From contig JAMWZR010000008.1 in assembly GCA_024282035.1 (NCBI GenBank), forward strand, positions 29,156 through 93,155: 64,000 nt of DNA, given 5' to 3'. Under the pieces are notes generated by a model. It was not told the DNA's origin. It made no database searches and saw nothing but the letters and a program-made list of their open reading frames with translations. Positions 10,208 to 19,408 of this stretch are shown here, piece by piece. This DNA is from Nitrosomonas sp. GTDB taxonomy: Bacteria; Pseudomonadota; Gammaproteobacteria; Burkholderiales; Nitrosomonadaceae. The position numbers and the translations under genes are program-made. How positions within the stretch are numbered: position 1 is the stretch's first letter; each line of letters opens with the position of its first letter.

Positions 10208-10516
10208 TCAGATCTTCAGTCGTTCGACAATTTTGCCTTTGATCAGATGCTCATCGATGATTTCATCGATATCTTCCTGATCGATATAGGTATACCAGGT
10301 TTCATCGGGGTAAATGACAATGATCGGACCTTCGTCACAGCGATCTAGGCAACCGGCATTATTGATGCGAATCTTGCTTTTTCCACTGAGTTTCAGGGAT
10401 TTGATACGCTGCTTGGCGTAATCGCGCAATTCCTGTGCGTTGAAATTGTTGCAGCATTTGGCGTTGCCTTCGCGTTGGTTGGTACAGAAAAAAACATGGT
10501 GTCGATAATAACTCAT
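10208..10516 (-). CDS. Thioredoxin-fold (2Fe-2S) ferredoxin
   Basis: 102-residue protein of the thioredoxin-like 2Fe-2S ferredoxin family. The putative cluster cysteines are in VFFCTNQREG and in the AGCLDRCDEGP loop, with further cysteines in KCCNNF. I start it at the ATG at 10516 (MSYYRHHVFFC); an upstream in-frame start at 10576 would overlap potD and adds a segment unlike the family. It follows potD by 35 bases and could be read from the pot transcript. An electron-transfer role is established for the family; the partner is unknown. Confidence 0.85.
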   Translation of the reverse strand: MSYYRHHVFFCTNQREGNAKCCNNFNAQELRDYAKQRIKSLKLSGKSKIRINNAGCLDRCDEGPIIVIYPDETWYTYIDQEDIDEIIDEHLIKGKIVERLKI

Positions 10517-10551
10517 GATGTATGGATAAGAATTAAGATAGAGAAGATAGT

Positions 10552-11652
10552 TTAACGCAATTTGATTTCTGTCCAAATGCGACTGAGGGCACGCCGTTGT
10601 TTGTGATTCAAGTCAGTAAGCATTTCAAGGTGCAATAGTGCCGACGGATCGGGGAAAATGACAGGGTAGTGTGTTAATTCGGGACGAATGAATGCTGTTG
10701 CATCCCGGTTAGGATTGCCGGAGCCGATCAGGTTGGTCAATTCAGCTGAATTTTTTCCATCCATCATGAAATTGATGAATTGATGAGCCAGGTCTGGGTG
10801 CTGACCGCTGCGGTGAATAACCATGCTATCCAACGACATGACGGCTCCCTGTCTCGGTATCGTGTAATCGATCGCAAATGAGCGGCCGGTCTTGTGTGCA
10901 TCCAGGGCTGCCTGAAACAGATCATTGGAATACCCCTGGACAACCCACAAATCGCCAATGGCAAGCTCGCGAATGTAACTGGTATTGCTAAACGCAGCCC
11001 AGTAAGGCTTGGCACGAATGATCAACGCCTCGGCCTGGTTCCAGTGTGCTTCATCCTGATCGTTGGCTGAATAACCCAGGTACAGTAGCGCGGAGGCCAT
11101 CAATTCACGTGGGCTGTCCAGAACCGTGACACGATGTTTGATCTTTTGCAGATATTCCGGTTCGAAGATGAGCGCCCAGGTGTCGGTTGGCAAACCCAAT
11201 TCCTGAATTTTATTCTTGTTGTATCCGAGCAGAGTCAGTGTGTAAGCATAAGGAACGGAAAATTGATTGTCCGGATCAAACCGCGTGTTCAAATAAGCGG
11301 ACTCGATATTCTTCAGGTTTGGCAGTTGTGCTTTGTTCAAAGGCAACAGTGCCTGCTGCCGGATCAGAGTATGCAAGGCGTTACCGGTCGGTACGATCAA
11401 GTCGTAACCTGTTGCACCTGCTGCCAGCTTGGCCAGCATTTCCTCGTTGTCGGAAAAATAGTCTTGTTTGACCTGACAATTACAAGTTGTTTCAAAGCGT
11501 TGAATGGTCTCCGGAGCAATATAATTGTTCCAGTTGAATAATTGCAGGGTGCGGGTATTCGTTTTGTCGGAAGTCATGGAATCCATTCCGGAGCAACCGC
11601 TCAGCCATACTACCAGGATAAGTGCCAGATTGCGTATTGATAGACCTAACAT
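10552..11652 (-). CDS. potD: Spermidine/putrescine ABC transporter substrate-binding protein (lipoprotein form)
   Basis: 366-residue periplasmic polyamine-binding protein, last gene of potABCD. The N-terminus is a lipoprotein signal (hydrophobic stretch then LSGC, Cys 19), so it should be anchored in a membrane rather than freely soluble as E. coli PotD is. The family hallmark LFNWNNYIAPETIQRFE opens the mature part, and the acidic/aromatic pocket residues (FSDNEEMLAKL, YDLIVPT, VVQGYSND) fit a polyamine-binding fold. It starts 15 bases after the potC stop. Specificity for putrescine versus spermidine cannot be told. Confidence 0.92.
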   Translation of the reverse strand: MLGLSIRNLALILVVWLSGCSGMDSMTSDKTNTRTLQLFNWNNYIAPETIQRFETTCNCQVKQDYFSDNEEMLAKLAAGATGYDLIVPTGNALHTLIRQQALLPLNKAQLPNLKNIESAYLNTRFDPDNQFSVPYAYTLTLLGYNKNKIQELGLPTDTWALIFEPEYLQKIKHRVTVLDSPRELMASALLYLGYSANDQDEAHWNQAEALIIRAKPYWAAFSNTSYIRELAIGDLWVVQGYSNDLFQAALDAHKTGRSFAIDYTIPRQGAVMSLDSMVIHRSGQHPDLAHQFINFMMDGKNSAELTNLIGSGNPNRDATAFIRPELTHYPVIFPDPSALLHLEMLTDLNHKQRRALSRIWTEIKLR

Positions 11653-11667
11653 TTCAGGAAGTCTGGT

Positions 11668-12450
11668 TTAACGGGATGGATCGCGCAGCATACTGCTGTC
11701 GAAGCGGCTTGCAAGGATGATCAGGGTGAGTGTCAATAGCATCAGCAACGTGGAGATGGCATTGACTTCCGGTGTCACTGCCACTTTGATCATGGTGTAG
11801 ATCTGAATCGGCAGAATGGGTTCACCGATACCTTTGGTAAAGAATGTGATGACGAAATCGTCAATCGATAGTGTGAATGACATTAGCGCGCCTGCGATGA
11901 TGGCTGGCTTGATCAACGGTAGGGTCACGTGATAGAAGGCTTGCCAGGGCGTGGCACCCAGATCGCGCGCAGCTTCAAAAATCGACTCATCCATGCCCTG
12001 CAGGCGTGCCCGTACGATGATGGCGACAAAGCCGATACAAAAAGTCGTATGGGCGAGGATGATGGATAGCAGACCCAACGTCAGGTTCAGTACCTGCAAA
12101 TAGAAAAGCAGCAGTGAAACACCTAGCAGAATTTCTGGCATGGCCAGCGGTGTGAAGGCCAAAATGGGTAATACTTTCAGCTTATAACGGTGAATCGCCA
12201 GACCAGCCATGGTGCCCAGGATGGTGGCTGATGTGCTGGCACAGCAGGCAATGAACAGAGAATTGCGCACAGCAAGCAACATTTCGTGATCGTGCCAAAG
12301 AGTCTGGTACCAATGCAGTGTAAATCCCACCCATTCGGCATTGAGCTTGGAGTCATTGAAAGAAAATACAATGACGATGCACAAGGGGATATAAAGGAAA
12401 GCATAAACCAGCATGGCAATCAGTCGGAGTAGAGGGGAAGAATGGCGCAT
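11668..12450 (-). CDS. potC: Spermidine/putrescine ABC transporter permease PotC
   Basis: Inner-membrane permease, 260 residues from the ATG at 12450 (MRHSSPLLRL), with about six membrane helices and the ABC-permease EAA loop (FEAARDLGATPWQAFYHVTLPL-like, residues about 163-184) that docks on PotA. I prefer this start because longer in-frame starts run into potB and add a segment with no membrane character. It lies 29 bases after potB and 15 before potD in the potABCD operon. Confidence 0.92.
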   Translation of the reverse strand: MRHSSPLLRLIAMLVYAFLYIPLCIVIVFSFNDSKLNAEWVGFTLHWYQTLWHDHEMLLAVRNSLFIACCASTSATILGTMAGLAIHRYKLKVLPILAFTPLAMPEILLGVSLLLFYLQVLNLTLGLLSIILAHTTFCIGFVAIIVRARLQGMDESIFEAARDLGATPWQAFYHVTLPLIKPAIIAGALMSFTLSIDDFVITFFTKGIGEPILPIQIYTMIKVAVTPEVNAISTLLMLLTLTLIILASRFDSSMLRDPSR

Positions 12451-12479
12451 GGTTTTTTCGGGTATATCCGCGATTTCTT

Positions 12480-13376
12480 TCAAGGAGATCGCATGACAGA
12501 CCGGGCAAGCCAGGTAAAAAAAACGGTCGCACCCAGTACGGCAATGGTCAGCATGATGGAGAGTGTTGAACCGAATGGCCAGTCCCGGGTACCCAGGAAT
12601 TGATCCTTGATGAGATTGCCGATCATGATATCTCCGGTTCCGCCCAAGATATCGGGAATGGCAAACATGCCAAGAACCGGGATGAATACCAGTGCCGATC
12701 CTGAAAAAATCCCAGGCAGAGACAATGGCCAGGTGACGCACCAGAATTGCTGCCAGCGATTTGCACCCAGATCCTGGGCAGCATCGAGCAGAATCGGATC
12801 ATGTTTCTCCAGGTTGGTGTACAGCGGTAGAATCATGAAAGGCAGGTGTACATAAACCATGCCGATCAAAACTGCAAATGGGGAGAATAGCAGTGTTACC
12901 GGTTCAAGACCCAGCACACCCAGAATGTGATTGATCACGTGACTGAGCGTGGATTCTGGGCCAAGTATGATCATCCAGGCATAGACACGAATCAGAAAAT
13001 TGCTGGCGAAGGGCAGGACGACCAGCATGATCATCAGGTTACGGAATTTTCTGGGGCTATTGGCGATCAGCAGTGCCAGTGGATAGGCCATGGCGATGCA
13101 GATGATCGTGGTCAGGGTGGCAATGAAAAACGATTTGAGAAAAATTTCCAGGTATATCCAGTCGCTCAGAAAGAACTGATAGGTTTCCAGGGTTAGGCCC
13201 GAATCTATGCTGGTGTGCTCGGAGAAAATAGTCAGAGGAGCAAGACCGCCGAACTCCCCGGGCAGACGGAATGATGTGACTATCATGATCAGGCTGGGTG
13301 CCACAAAGAAGATCAGTAGAAATACGAGTGGTGGTCCACTGATGAGCCATTTGATCAGGCGGTTTGATAATTGCAT
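12480..13376 (-). CDS. potB: Spermidine/putrescine ABC transporter permease PotB
   Basis: 298-residue inner-membrane permease that pairs with PotC to form the translocation channel. About six membrane helices are visible, starting with one at residues 12-33, and the EAA coupling loop is at LLDAAQDLGANRWQQFWCV. The ATG at 13376 gives a short basic N-terminus (MQLSNRLIKW). The gene follows potA after 24 bases. Confidence 0.93.
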   Translation of the reverse strand: MQLSNRLIKWLISGPPLVFLLIFFVAPSLIMIVTSFRLPGEFGGLAPLTIFSEHTSIDSGLTLETYQFFLSDWIYLEIFLKSFFIATLTTIICIAMAYPLALLIANSPRKFRNLMIMLVVLPFASNFLIRVYAWMIILGPESTLSHVINHILGVLGLEPVTLLFSPFAVLIGMVYVHLPFMILPLYTNLEKHDPILLDAAQDLGANRWQQFWCVTWPLSLPGIFSGSALVFIPVLGMFAIPDILGGTGDIMIGNLIKDQFLGTRDWPFGSTLSIMLTIAVLGATVFFTWLARSVMRSP

Positions 13377-13400
13377 GGTCGATCAAGTACGCGCATTGAA

Positions 13401-14486
13401 TCAATCCGGAAAGAAATGTGCTGCATTTTCCTGCCAGTTTATCGCAACCGGGTCACCTATTTCAAAGAGTTGAGCCTGACCGGGTACAGAATTGGCCAGA
13501 AGAGCCTCGATATGAATTTGATCAGCGAGCTCAATGATATAGGTGGTGACATCGCCAATATACAGAAAATCCCGGATACGTCCCACTCGTTTTCCGTCAT
13601 TTGGAGTGTGCGGATCAAGTGCAGTGATATTGACCTGTTCCGGGCGGATGGCCATGACCCCCTTGTCATTGACATTGACAGATGCTTTGGACGGTATCCT
13701 GATTTCCCCGAGATGACTGACATTCAACGTCAAATGCTGAGTCGAGACGGCTATCACCTGTGCGCCCAGCAAGTTAATCTTGCCAATGAAATCCGCTACG
13801 AAACGATTGACTGGAAAATTATAGATAGTGGCGGAAGTATCCACCTGTTCGATCCGGCCACGATTCATGACCGCGATGCGGTGCGACAGCGCCAATGCTT
13901 CGTTTTGTGCATGAGTCACATAAATGAAGGTGACACCGGCATCAGCTTGAAGATTGATCAATTCTCTCTGCATGCTTTCACGCAATTTCTCGTCAAGTGC
14001 ACCGAGAGGTTCATCAAGCAGCAACAGGCGCGGTTCGTTGATCAGTCCGCGCGCAAAAGCAACACGCTGCTTTTGTCCCCCCGATAATTCATGTGGGTAA
14101 CGGTCCGAAAATTGAGTAAGCTCGACTTCGGCCAGTGTTCGGGTTACACGTTGTTCGATTTTCTCAGGCGATTTTCCCGCCATTTTCAATGGAAATCCAA
14201 TATTGCCGGCAACGGTCATGTGTGGAAACAGGGCGTAACTCTGGAACACGGTATGAAATGGCCGTTTTTCTGGTGGAACTGAAATGATATCTTCGTTATC
14301 CAGCAAAATTTGACCTGCATCCGGCGCATCAAAACCGGCAATCATACGCAGTAATGTAGTTTTTCCGCACCCGGAGGGGCCGAGCAGGGTAAAGAATTCC
14401 CCTGCCTCGATCTTGAGACTGACATCATCAACTGCGACAAAGCTGCCGAAGCGCTTGGTTACATTGCGAATTTCGATGAGTGACAT
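13401..14486 (-). CDS. potA: Spermidine/putrescine ABC transporter ATP-binding protein PotA
   Basis: 361-residue ATPase energising polyamine uptake, first gene of potABCD. It has Walker A GPSGCGKTT (about 36-44), Q-loop VFQSYALFPH, signature LSGGQKQR, Walker B LLLLDEPLGALD and the switch His in YVTHAQNEA. A C-terminal TOBE/regulatory domain (about 240-361) is present, the site of spermidine feedback in E. coli PotA. The 93 bases between ubiB and this gene's start should hold its promoter. Its own strand neighbour ubiB is functionally unrelated. Confidence 0.95.
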   Translation of the reverse strand: MSLIEIRNVTKRFGSFVAVDDVSLKIEAGEFFTLLGPSGCGKTTLLRMIAGFDAPDAGQILLDNEDIISVPPEKRPFHTVFQSYALFPHMTVAGNIGFPLKMAGKSPEKIEQRVTRTLAEVELTQFSDRYPHELSGGQKQRVAFARGLINEPRLLLLDEPLGALDEKLRESMQRELINLQADAGVTFIYVTHAQNEALALSHRIAVMNRGRIEQVDTSATIYNFPVNRFVADFIGKINLLGAQVIAVSTQHLTLNVSHLGEIRIPSKASVNVNDKGVMAIRPEQVNITALDPHTPNDGKRVGRIRDFLYIGDVTTYIIELADQIHIEALLANSVPGQAQLFEIGDPVAINWQENAAHFFPD

Positions 14487-14579
14487 GATCGCGCGCCAAG
14501 GCAGATTGGTCGTTGATCAATCTAATGAAGTGCTGGAAGATGCATTTGCTGGCCGGCACCGGCAGATCAGTTGCAGAAG

Positions 14580-16094
14580 CTATTGTAAAACCTGCCACAT
14601 CAGCATGGCGGTCAATAGAATCGCTATGAGTGCCAGTAATCGATTCTGACGTTTTTCTTCAGCTACCAGATCTGCCATACGCTTCTCCAGTTCATGATTG
14701 CGGTTTTCTGCCAGCGCTTGATGCACCAGACGGGGAAATTCCGGCAGAATCACAGCCCAATTCGGGGCCTCTTTTTCAACTCGACTGGCAAAACCACGCC
14801 AGCCAATTTGTTCCGCCATCCAGCGTTCCAGGAAAGGCTTGGCCGTTTTCCATAGATCGAGATCGGGGTCAAGATCGCGTCCCAGTCCTTCGATGTTTAA
14901 TAATGTTTTTTGCAGTAACACCAGTTGCGGCTGGATCTCGACGTTGAATTGCCGTGAAGCTTGAAACAGTTGCAGCAGCACACGCCCGAAGGAAATCTCT
15001 TTCAGTGGTTTATCGAAAATGGGTTCGCACACGGCACGAATGGCTGCTTCGAAATCATCTACACGCGTTTCCTTGGGAGCCCAGCCAGCTTCAACGTGGG
15101 CTTGTGCGACGCGTCCATAATCGCGCCTGAAGAAAGCGAGGAAGTTTTGCGCCAGATAGTTCTTGTCTTCATCGCTTAATGTACCCATGATGCCGAAATC
15201 AACTGCGATATAACGGCCATTTTCCCCGACAAAAATATTTCCAGGGTGCATGTCCGCATGGAAGTACCCATCTCGGAATACTTGGGTGAAAAATATTTCC
15301 ACGCCGGAACGTGCCAGTTGCGGAATGTCGATGCCGTGTTCCCGCAGAGTGTCGACATGACTGATCGGAATACCTTTGACGCGTTCCATGACCATGACAC
15401 TGCTGCGGCAGTAATCCCAATATACTTCTGGTACAAACAGTAACGGTGAATTGAGGAAATTGCGTCGTAACTGGCTGCAGTTTGCGGCTTCTCGCATCAG
15501 ATCGAGTTCATCATCCAGGTGGCGTGCAAATTCAGAGACAACCTGGCGTAATTTCAGTCGCTTGCCATCCGACCAGACCGATTCCGCCAACCATGCACCA
15601 GTATCCATCAATGCAATGTCATGCATGATGATAGGAGCCAGATTGGGGCGTAAAATTTTTACCGCAACTTCGGTGCCATCGTGCAATTCAGCAAGATGAA
15701 CCTGTGCTACGGAAGCACTGGCAATGGGTGTAGGGTAGAATTTGAAAAAAACCTGTTCGATTTTTTGCTCATATTCCTTTTCCAGTGTAGATAGAACCAG
15801 TTCATAGGAAAAAGGGGGAACCTGGTCCTGCAGTTTGGCCAGTTCATCAGCAATGTCCTGAGGCAGGATGTCGCGTCGGGTCGAAAGCATCTGTCCAAAT
15901 TTAACAAAAATCGGTCCCAATGCTTCCAGTGCCAGGCGTAATCTTTCTCCCCGAGGTTTGTCGAGGTTACGCCAGAATGTCAGAACCCGAATAATGGGGC
16001 GCAAGAATCTCAGCCGACTGTGGCTCAGTACAAACTCGTCTAACCCAAACCGGAAGGCAACATAAAATATTTTTAGAAAGCGGAATAGGCGCAT
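14580..16094 (-). CDS. ubiB: Ubiquinone biosynthesis accessory kinase-like protein UbiB
   Basis: 504-residue ABC1/ADCK-family atypical kinase required for ubiquinone synthesis. Family marks are the KxGQ motif ([18 protein letters not shown], about 64-81), the Ala-rich loop ([12 protein letters not shown]), the invariant Lys (VAVKILRPN), HADMHPGN and VDFGIMG catalytic motifs. Two C-terminal membrane helices would be expected; one is clear at the end ([18 protein letters not shown]). It lies 69 bases downstream of ubiJ, a common proteobacterial pairing, so the two are probably co-transcribed. Confidence 0.95.
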   Translation of the reverse strand: MRLFRFLKIFYVAFRFGLDEFVLSHSRLRFLRPIIRVLTFWRNLDKPRGERLRLALEALGPIFVKFGQMLSTRRDILPQDIADELAKLQDQVPPFSYELVLSTLEKEYEQKIEQVFFKFYPTPIASASVAQVHLAELHDGTEVAVKILRPNLAPIIMHDIALMDTGAWLAESVWSDGKRLKLRQVVSEFARHLDDELDLMREAANCSQLRRNFLNSPLLFVPEVYWDYCRSSVMVMERVKGIPISHVDTLREHGIDIPQLARSGVEIFFTQVFRDGYFHADMHPGNIFVGENGRYIAVDFGIMGTLSDEDKNYLAQNFLAFFRRDYGRVAQAHVEAGWAPKETRVDDFEAAIRAVCEPIFDKPLKEISFGRVLLQLFQASRQFNVEIQPQLVLLQKTLLNIEGLGRDLDPDLDLWKTAKPFLERWMAEQIGWRGFASRVEKEAPNWAVILPEFPRLVHQALAENRNHELEKRMADLVAEEKRQNRLLALIAILLTAMLMWQVLQ

Positions 16095-16163
16095 GAGTTG
16101 GTCAATTCTGGGATGAAGAGGGAAATCCTGATGACATTTGCTGATCCTTGTGAGCGTAACTAT

Positions 16164-16742
16164 TTATCGCAGTGACAGTTGATCGAGTCGTTGCTCCAGT
16201 TGATCCGTTTGCAACTGCAGGGCCTTAATATCGGCAGCAAAATATGTGAAAGTAGCGGCCTTAGCCAGAATAGACTGTTCTTCCGTACAATATTCTGTCC
16301 AGGATTGGCGTAAAAGCGACATGCTTTCGGTGTGCCAATGCAGCAGACGCATGCCGGATTGGGCAAGACGATGGGCAGGAATGTCTCCAAAGGTTTTGCT
16401 CATTTCCGATTCCAGAAGTACTCCAATATCGAGCGATTTGGCGATGCTGATTAGTGCGTCACCCAGAGATCGATTGCCAGTAATGGAGATCTGTTCAAAA
16501 GCACTGACTTCTTTTGCCAGTAACCGAGGCAGAATCGACGGTGATAGCGTCAGAGTGACATCAGGATCGGTATCATCCTGCATGGGTTGCATGACTCCCG
16601 ACTCGTCGATGCGCATGCGGTGAGTCAATAAGGGGAAAAGGCGAATACCAATCGCCATTCCGGCAAAAGATTGCAGTCTTTTGGAGGCCCATTGTTCATT
16701 GTACAAAATATGATTGATCGGTGCGATGCAGGATATCAACAT
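16164..16742 (-). CDS. ubiJ: Ubiquinone biosynthesis accessory factor UbiJ (SCP2 domain)
   Basis: 192-residue protein with an N-terminal SCP2-like lipid-binding domain and a C-terminal helical/coiled segment (ADIKALQLQTDQLEQRL). In E. coli UbiJ and UbiK support the soluble ubiquinone-biosynthesis complex by binding lipid intermediates. The assignment rests on domain type, size and position directly before ubiB. ubiE, often next to them, is not here. Confidence 0.8.
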   Translation of the reverse strand: MLISCIAPINHILYNEQWASKRLQSFAGMAIGIRLFPLLTHRMRIDESGVMQPMQDDTDPDVTLTLSPSILPRLLAKEVSAFEQISITGNRSLGDALISIAKSLDIGVLLESEMSKTFGDIPAHRLAQSGMRLLHWHTESMSLLRQSWTEYCTEEQSILAKAATFTYFAADIKALQLQTDQLEQRLDQLSLR

Positions 16743-17297
16743 TTTTGTTCTAATTGCCCGAGATTTCTATCGATCCTAATTACGAATACGGTTATGACTG
16801 CTCGATCACGTGATTGTATGGAACATACAATGCATGTTACGCATGACATCGTGCAATCCTTTTTGCTTGTGAGTATAGCATCATAAATTGAGTGAATCGC
16901 AAACCTGAGCCAAAGTTGCTGCAGTGATCCAGCGAAATGCTCAGTCTAGGGAAAAATGAGTCTGGGGTGTAACTCGACCCAAGATCGAATGAATAGTCTT
17001 GAAAGTATACGACGTCATACCGGGAGCGATATCACTAGGTATCAGCGCGAATGTGGGAAATATCACCGTCAAAACCAGAATATGAGGGTATATTCCCTAT
17101 CTGTTTTCAGCTTTGCAAACAACTGACCGGGATTACACTTTCACTCAGATATCGTAATGCGGCGTAAGGATGAGATGAGATGAGATGAGATGCGCTGTAA
17201 CACCTTGCTGAGGTAGATGTCCGGTATGCAATCCAAGTTTTGATTAATGATTTTGACGAGGCCCTTTAATCCCTATTGCTTGCAATAGGGATTTTTT
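16743..17297. other. Gene-free region (555 bases) with repeat and terminator
   Basis: No supported coding frame lies here. It contains a pentanucleotide repeat (17169-17192), a GTATG-GAA-CATAC inverted repeat near 16817-16828, and it ends in a strong intrinsic-terminator hairpin whose T-run is on the plus strand (17268-17299). Both flanking genes run on the minus strand, so a plus-strand terminator suggests a small plus-strand transcript from this region; no good promoter could be fixed by eye. Confidence 0.45.
17169..17192. repeat. Pentanucleotide tandem repeat (GATGA, about 4.8 units)
   Basis: Four complete GATGA units plus GATG in an ORF-free region about 75 bases before the plus-strand terminator. 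Such simple repeats can vary by slippage; no gene frame depends on it here. Confidence 0.75.
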
Positions 17298-17299
17298 TT
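17268..17299 (+). terminator. Intrinsic terminator, plus-strand orientation
   Basis: Perfect 11-base arms AATCCCTATTG (17268-17278) and CAATAGGGATT (17283-17293) around a CTTG loop, followed by eight T residues (17292-17299) that run into the rlpA stop codon on the other strand. The T-run faces the plus strand, so it would stop transcripts coming from 16743-17267. On the minus strand the same hairpin could protect the rlpA mRNA 3' end. Confidence 0.75.
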
Positions 17300-18272
17300 A
17301 GTCGATCACAACGACCGGGGTGACAGCAAGATGCTGAGAAATGGTGTTCGCGGCTTGTTTTGCCAGAATGGTATCGGAATAAGGACCTGCATGAACCCTG
17401 TATAAACCGTTGTTCTTGGTTACGTTGATGGTGGTATCGAGCCAAGGCAGTTTCTTGCGGGCCCGTGACAGAAAATTATGTGCATTGTCCTGCGAACCAA
17501 AAGCACCTAACTGCAGGTAAACCGTATTCACTGCAGATGGATTGCTGCCCGTATTCTGTGTTATCGGAATCGGCATGTCCGAAGATTTTCGAGCTAGGCG
17601 TGTGCGATCATCATCCAGTAAGATACTTTCGACTTCAACATGTCCGCTGCCGCCGTCCAAAATACCTAGTTTAAGTGCGGCGGTATAAGACAAATCAATC
17701 AGGCGATCGGACAGGAAGGGGCCACGATCGTTCAAACGCACCACGACGGATTTTCCATTGGTCAGATTAGTAACGCGCGCATAACTGGGCAGGGGCAGGG
17801 TAGGATGTGCAGCTGTCATGGCATACATATCATAAATTTCACCTGTGGCCGTATTGTTGCCGTGGTATCGGCGACCGTACCAGGAGGCAATGCCACGTTC
17901 TTTATAAGCATTGAGCTCAGTCATCGGTCTGAACAATTTCCCCATGGCAACGTAAGGTTGCATATTTGCTGCCCGCAACGGTTCACTTCTGGGAACAGCA
18001 TCCGGGGTCAAATGTAAATTGGGAGGGGGATTGTCACCTGGTCCATCATCAAGATAATAACCGCCTCCTTTTCCGACTGATCGGCCGGTGTGAGAGGATG
18101 TTTCTCCCTTGGCAAGGTTTGATGAAGATCTCGCTTTGGATTTGTGCTGGTTACCGTATTGAGGCGGGCTACTGCAAGCAGACAGTAGAATCACGGTCGA
18201 GAGCGAGACACCGGCAAGAAACCTCAATCGCCTTTTGAAGCCATGATATAAAACCGAATCCGTATCTGTCAT
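17298..18272 (-). CDS. rlpA: Septal ring lytic transglycosylase RlpA (DPBB and SPOR domains)
   Basis: 324-residue lipoprotein that cleaves denuded glycan strands during cell separation in related bacteria. The N-terminus is a lipoprotein signal (VILLSAC, Cys about 33). The double-psi beta-barrel domain (about 120-210) has the family hallmarks GIASWYGRRYHGN, the catalytic Asp in VRLNDRGPF and the RLIDLSYTAA motif. A SPOR peptidoglycan-binding domain ends the protein (about 247-324, VYLQLGAFGSQDNA). The ATG overlaps the rodA stop by 4 bases (ATGA), so it is the last gene of the mreBCD-mrdA-rodA-rlpA operon. Confidence 0.93.
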   Translation of the reverse strand: MTDTDSVLYHGFKRRLRFLAGVSLSTVILLSACSSPPQYGNQHKSKARSSSNLAKGETSSHTGRSVGKGGGYYLDDGPGDNPPPNLHLTPDAVPRSEPLRAANMQPYVAMGKLFRPMTELNAYKERGIASWYGRRYHGNNTATGEIYDMYAMTAAHPTLPLPSYARVTNLTNGKSVVVRLNDRGPFLSDRLIDLSYTAALKLGILDGGSGHVEVESILLDDDRTRLARKSSDMPIPITQNTGSNPSAVNTVYLQLGAFGSQDNAHNFLSRARKKLPWLDTTINVTKNNGLYRVHAGPYSDTILAKQAANTISQHLAVTPVVVID

Positions 18273-19369
18273 GTTTTTATGAGTTTAGGATGTGTTTGAA
18301 TACTCATCAAAATACCAAATCCGAGCAACATTGTCACCATTGATGTCCCACCATAGCTGATCAAAGGCAATGGCACGCCGACAACGGGTAGGATACCACT
18401 AACCATGCCCATGTTAACGAAGATATAAGTGAAAAAAGTCAGTGTAATTGATCCAGCAATCAAACGGGTGAATTGTGTGGAGGCATTGGCGGTAATGATC
18501 ATGCAGCGTCCGATAACCGCTAAATACAATAGTAACAGCAGTGTATTACCGATCAATCCGAATTCCTCGGAAAAGACTGCGAAGATAAAATCCGTGCTTT
18601 GCTCAGGTAAAAAATCCAGTTGAGTCTGTGTGCCATTTTGCCACCCCTTGCCAACAAGGCCGCCGGATCCAATGGCAATTGAAGACTGGATGGTGTGATA
18701 TCCGGCGCCAAGCGGGTCTTGTGATGGATCAAGCAGGGTCATGATGCGCTGCCGCTGGTAATCGTGCATGTACGACCACATCACCGGGAAGCTTGCAGCT
18801 GCAGCTACGATCAGACCGGCAATGATGCGCCAGGACAGACCTGCAAGAAACAACACATAAAAGCCGCTGGCCGCAATCAGAATGGCCGTTCCGAGATCGG
18901 GCTGTTTGAGTATCAGTGCGACGGGCAACATCAATACGATCACGGCTCCTAGATAATCGCGCAGACGCAGTGTGATTTCATGTTTGTCAAAATACCAGGC
19001 CATCATCAGTGGGATAGCGATTTTCATCAATTCCGAAGGCTGGATTTTGGTGACCCAGATGTCAAGCCAGCGTCGTGCGCCATTGCTGATCTCGCCGAAC
19101 AGAGCCACGGCAATCAATAATGCAAAGCCCAGAACGTACATCGGCAAAGCCAGTCGCTTGATTTGTTGTAATGGAATATTGGCTACCAGCCACATGATGA
19201 CCAAGGCAATGACCATATTGACCATTTGGTGACTGACCTTGTTGATATTGGCGCCAGTTGCGCTATACAGCACGGTCAAACCGACTAGCATCAGGGCGAG
19301 GATACCGGCAAGCAGCAATCCATCGATGTAGCGCGTCAGGTAGTACCAGATTTTGCGTATGTCGATCAT
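18269..19369 (-). CDS. rodA: Rod-shape SEDS glycosyltransferase RodA
   Basis: 366-residue SEDS-family polytopic membrane protein that polymerises peptidoglycan with PBP2 in the elongasome. About ten membrane helices are visible. SEDS motifs include GARRWLDI, the catalytic-region QPSELMKIA, KQPDLGTA, FAVFSEEFGLIG and the C-terminal PLPLISYGGTSM. It follows the PBP2 gene after 39 bases and is coupled to rlpA by a 4-base overlap. Confidence 0.95.
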   Translation of the reverse strand: MIDIRKIWYYLTRYIDGLLLAGILALMLVGLTVLYSATGANINKVSHQMVNMVIALVIMWLVANIPLQQIKRLALPMYVLGFALLIAVALFGEISNGARRWLDIWVTKIQPSELMKIAIPLMMAWYFDKHEITLRLRDYLGAVIVLMLPVALILKQPDLGTAILIAASGFYVLFLAGLSWRIIAGLIVAAAASFPVMWSYMHDYQRQRIMTLLDPSQDPLGAGYHTIQSSIAIGSGGLVGKGWQNGTQTQLDFLPEQSTDFIFAVFSEEFGLIGNTLLLLLYLAVIGRCMIITANASTQFTRLIAGSITLTFFTYIFVNMGMVSGILPVVGVPLPLISYGGTSMVTMLLGFGILMSIQTHPKLIKT

Positions 19370-19408
19370 GGTGTTGCTGGCATGAATGCGCGCTGTAATT
19401 GTTGTCGA

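Noticed and set aside
13371-14087. 238-codon plus-strand frame inside potA
   Set aside because: It starts at TTG, is antisense to a complete potA and encodes no recognisable domain.
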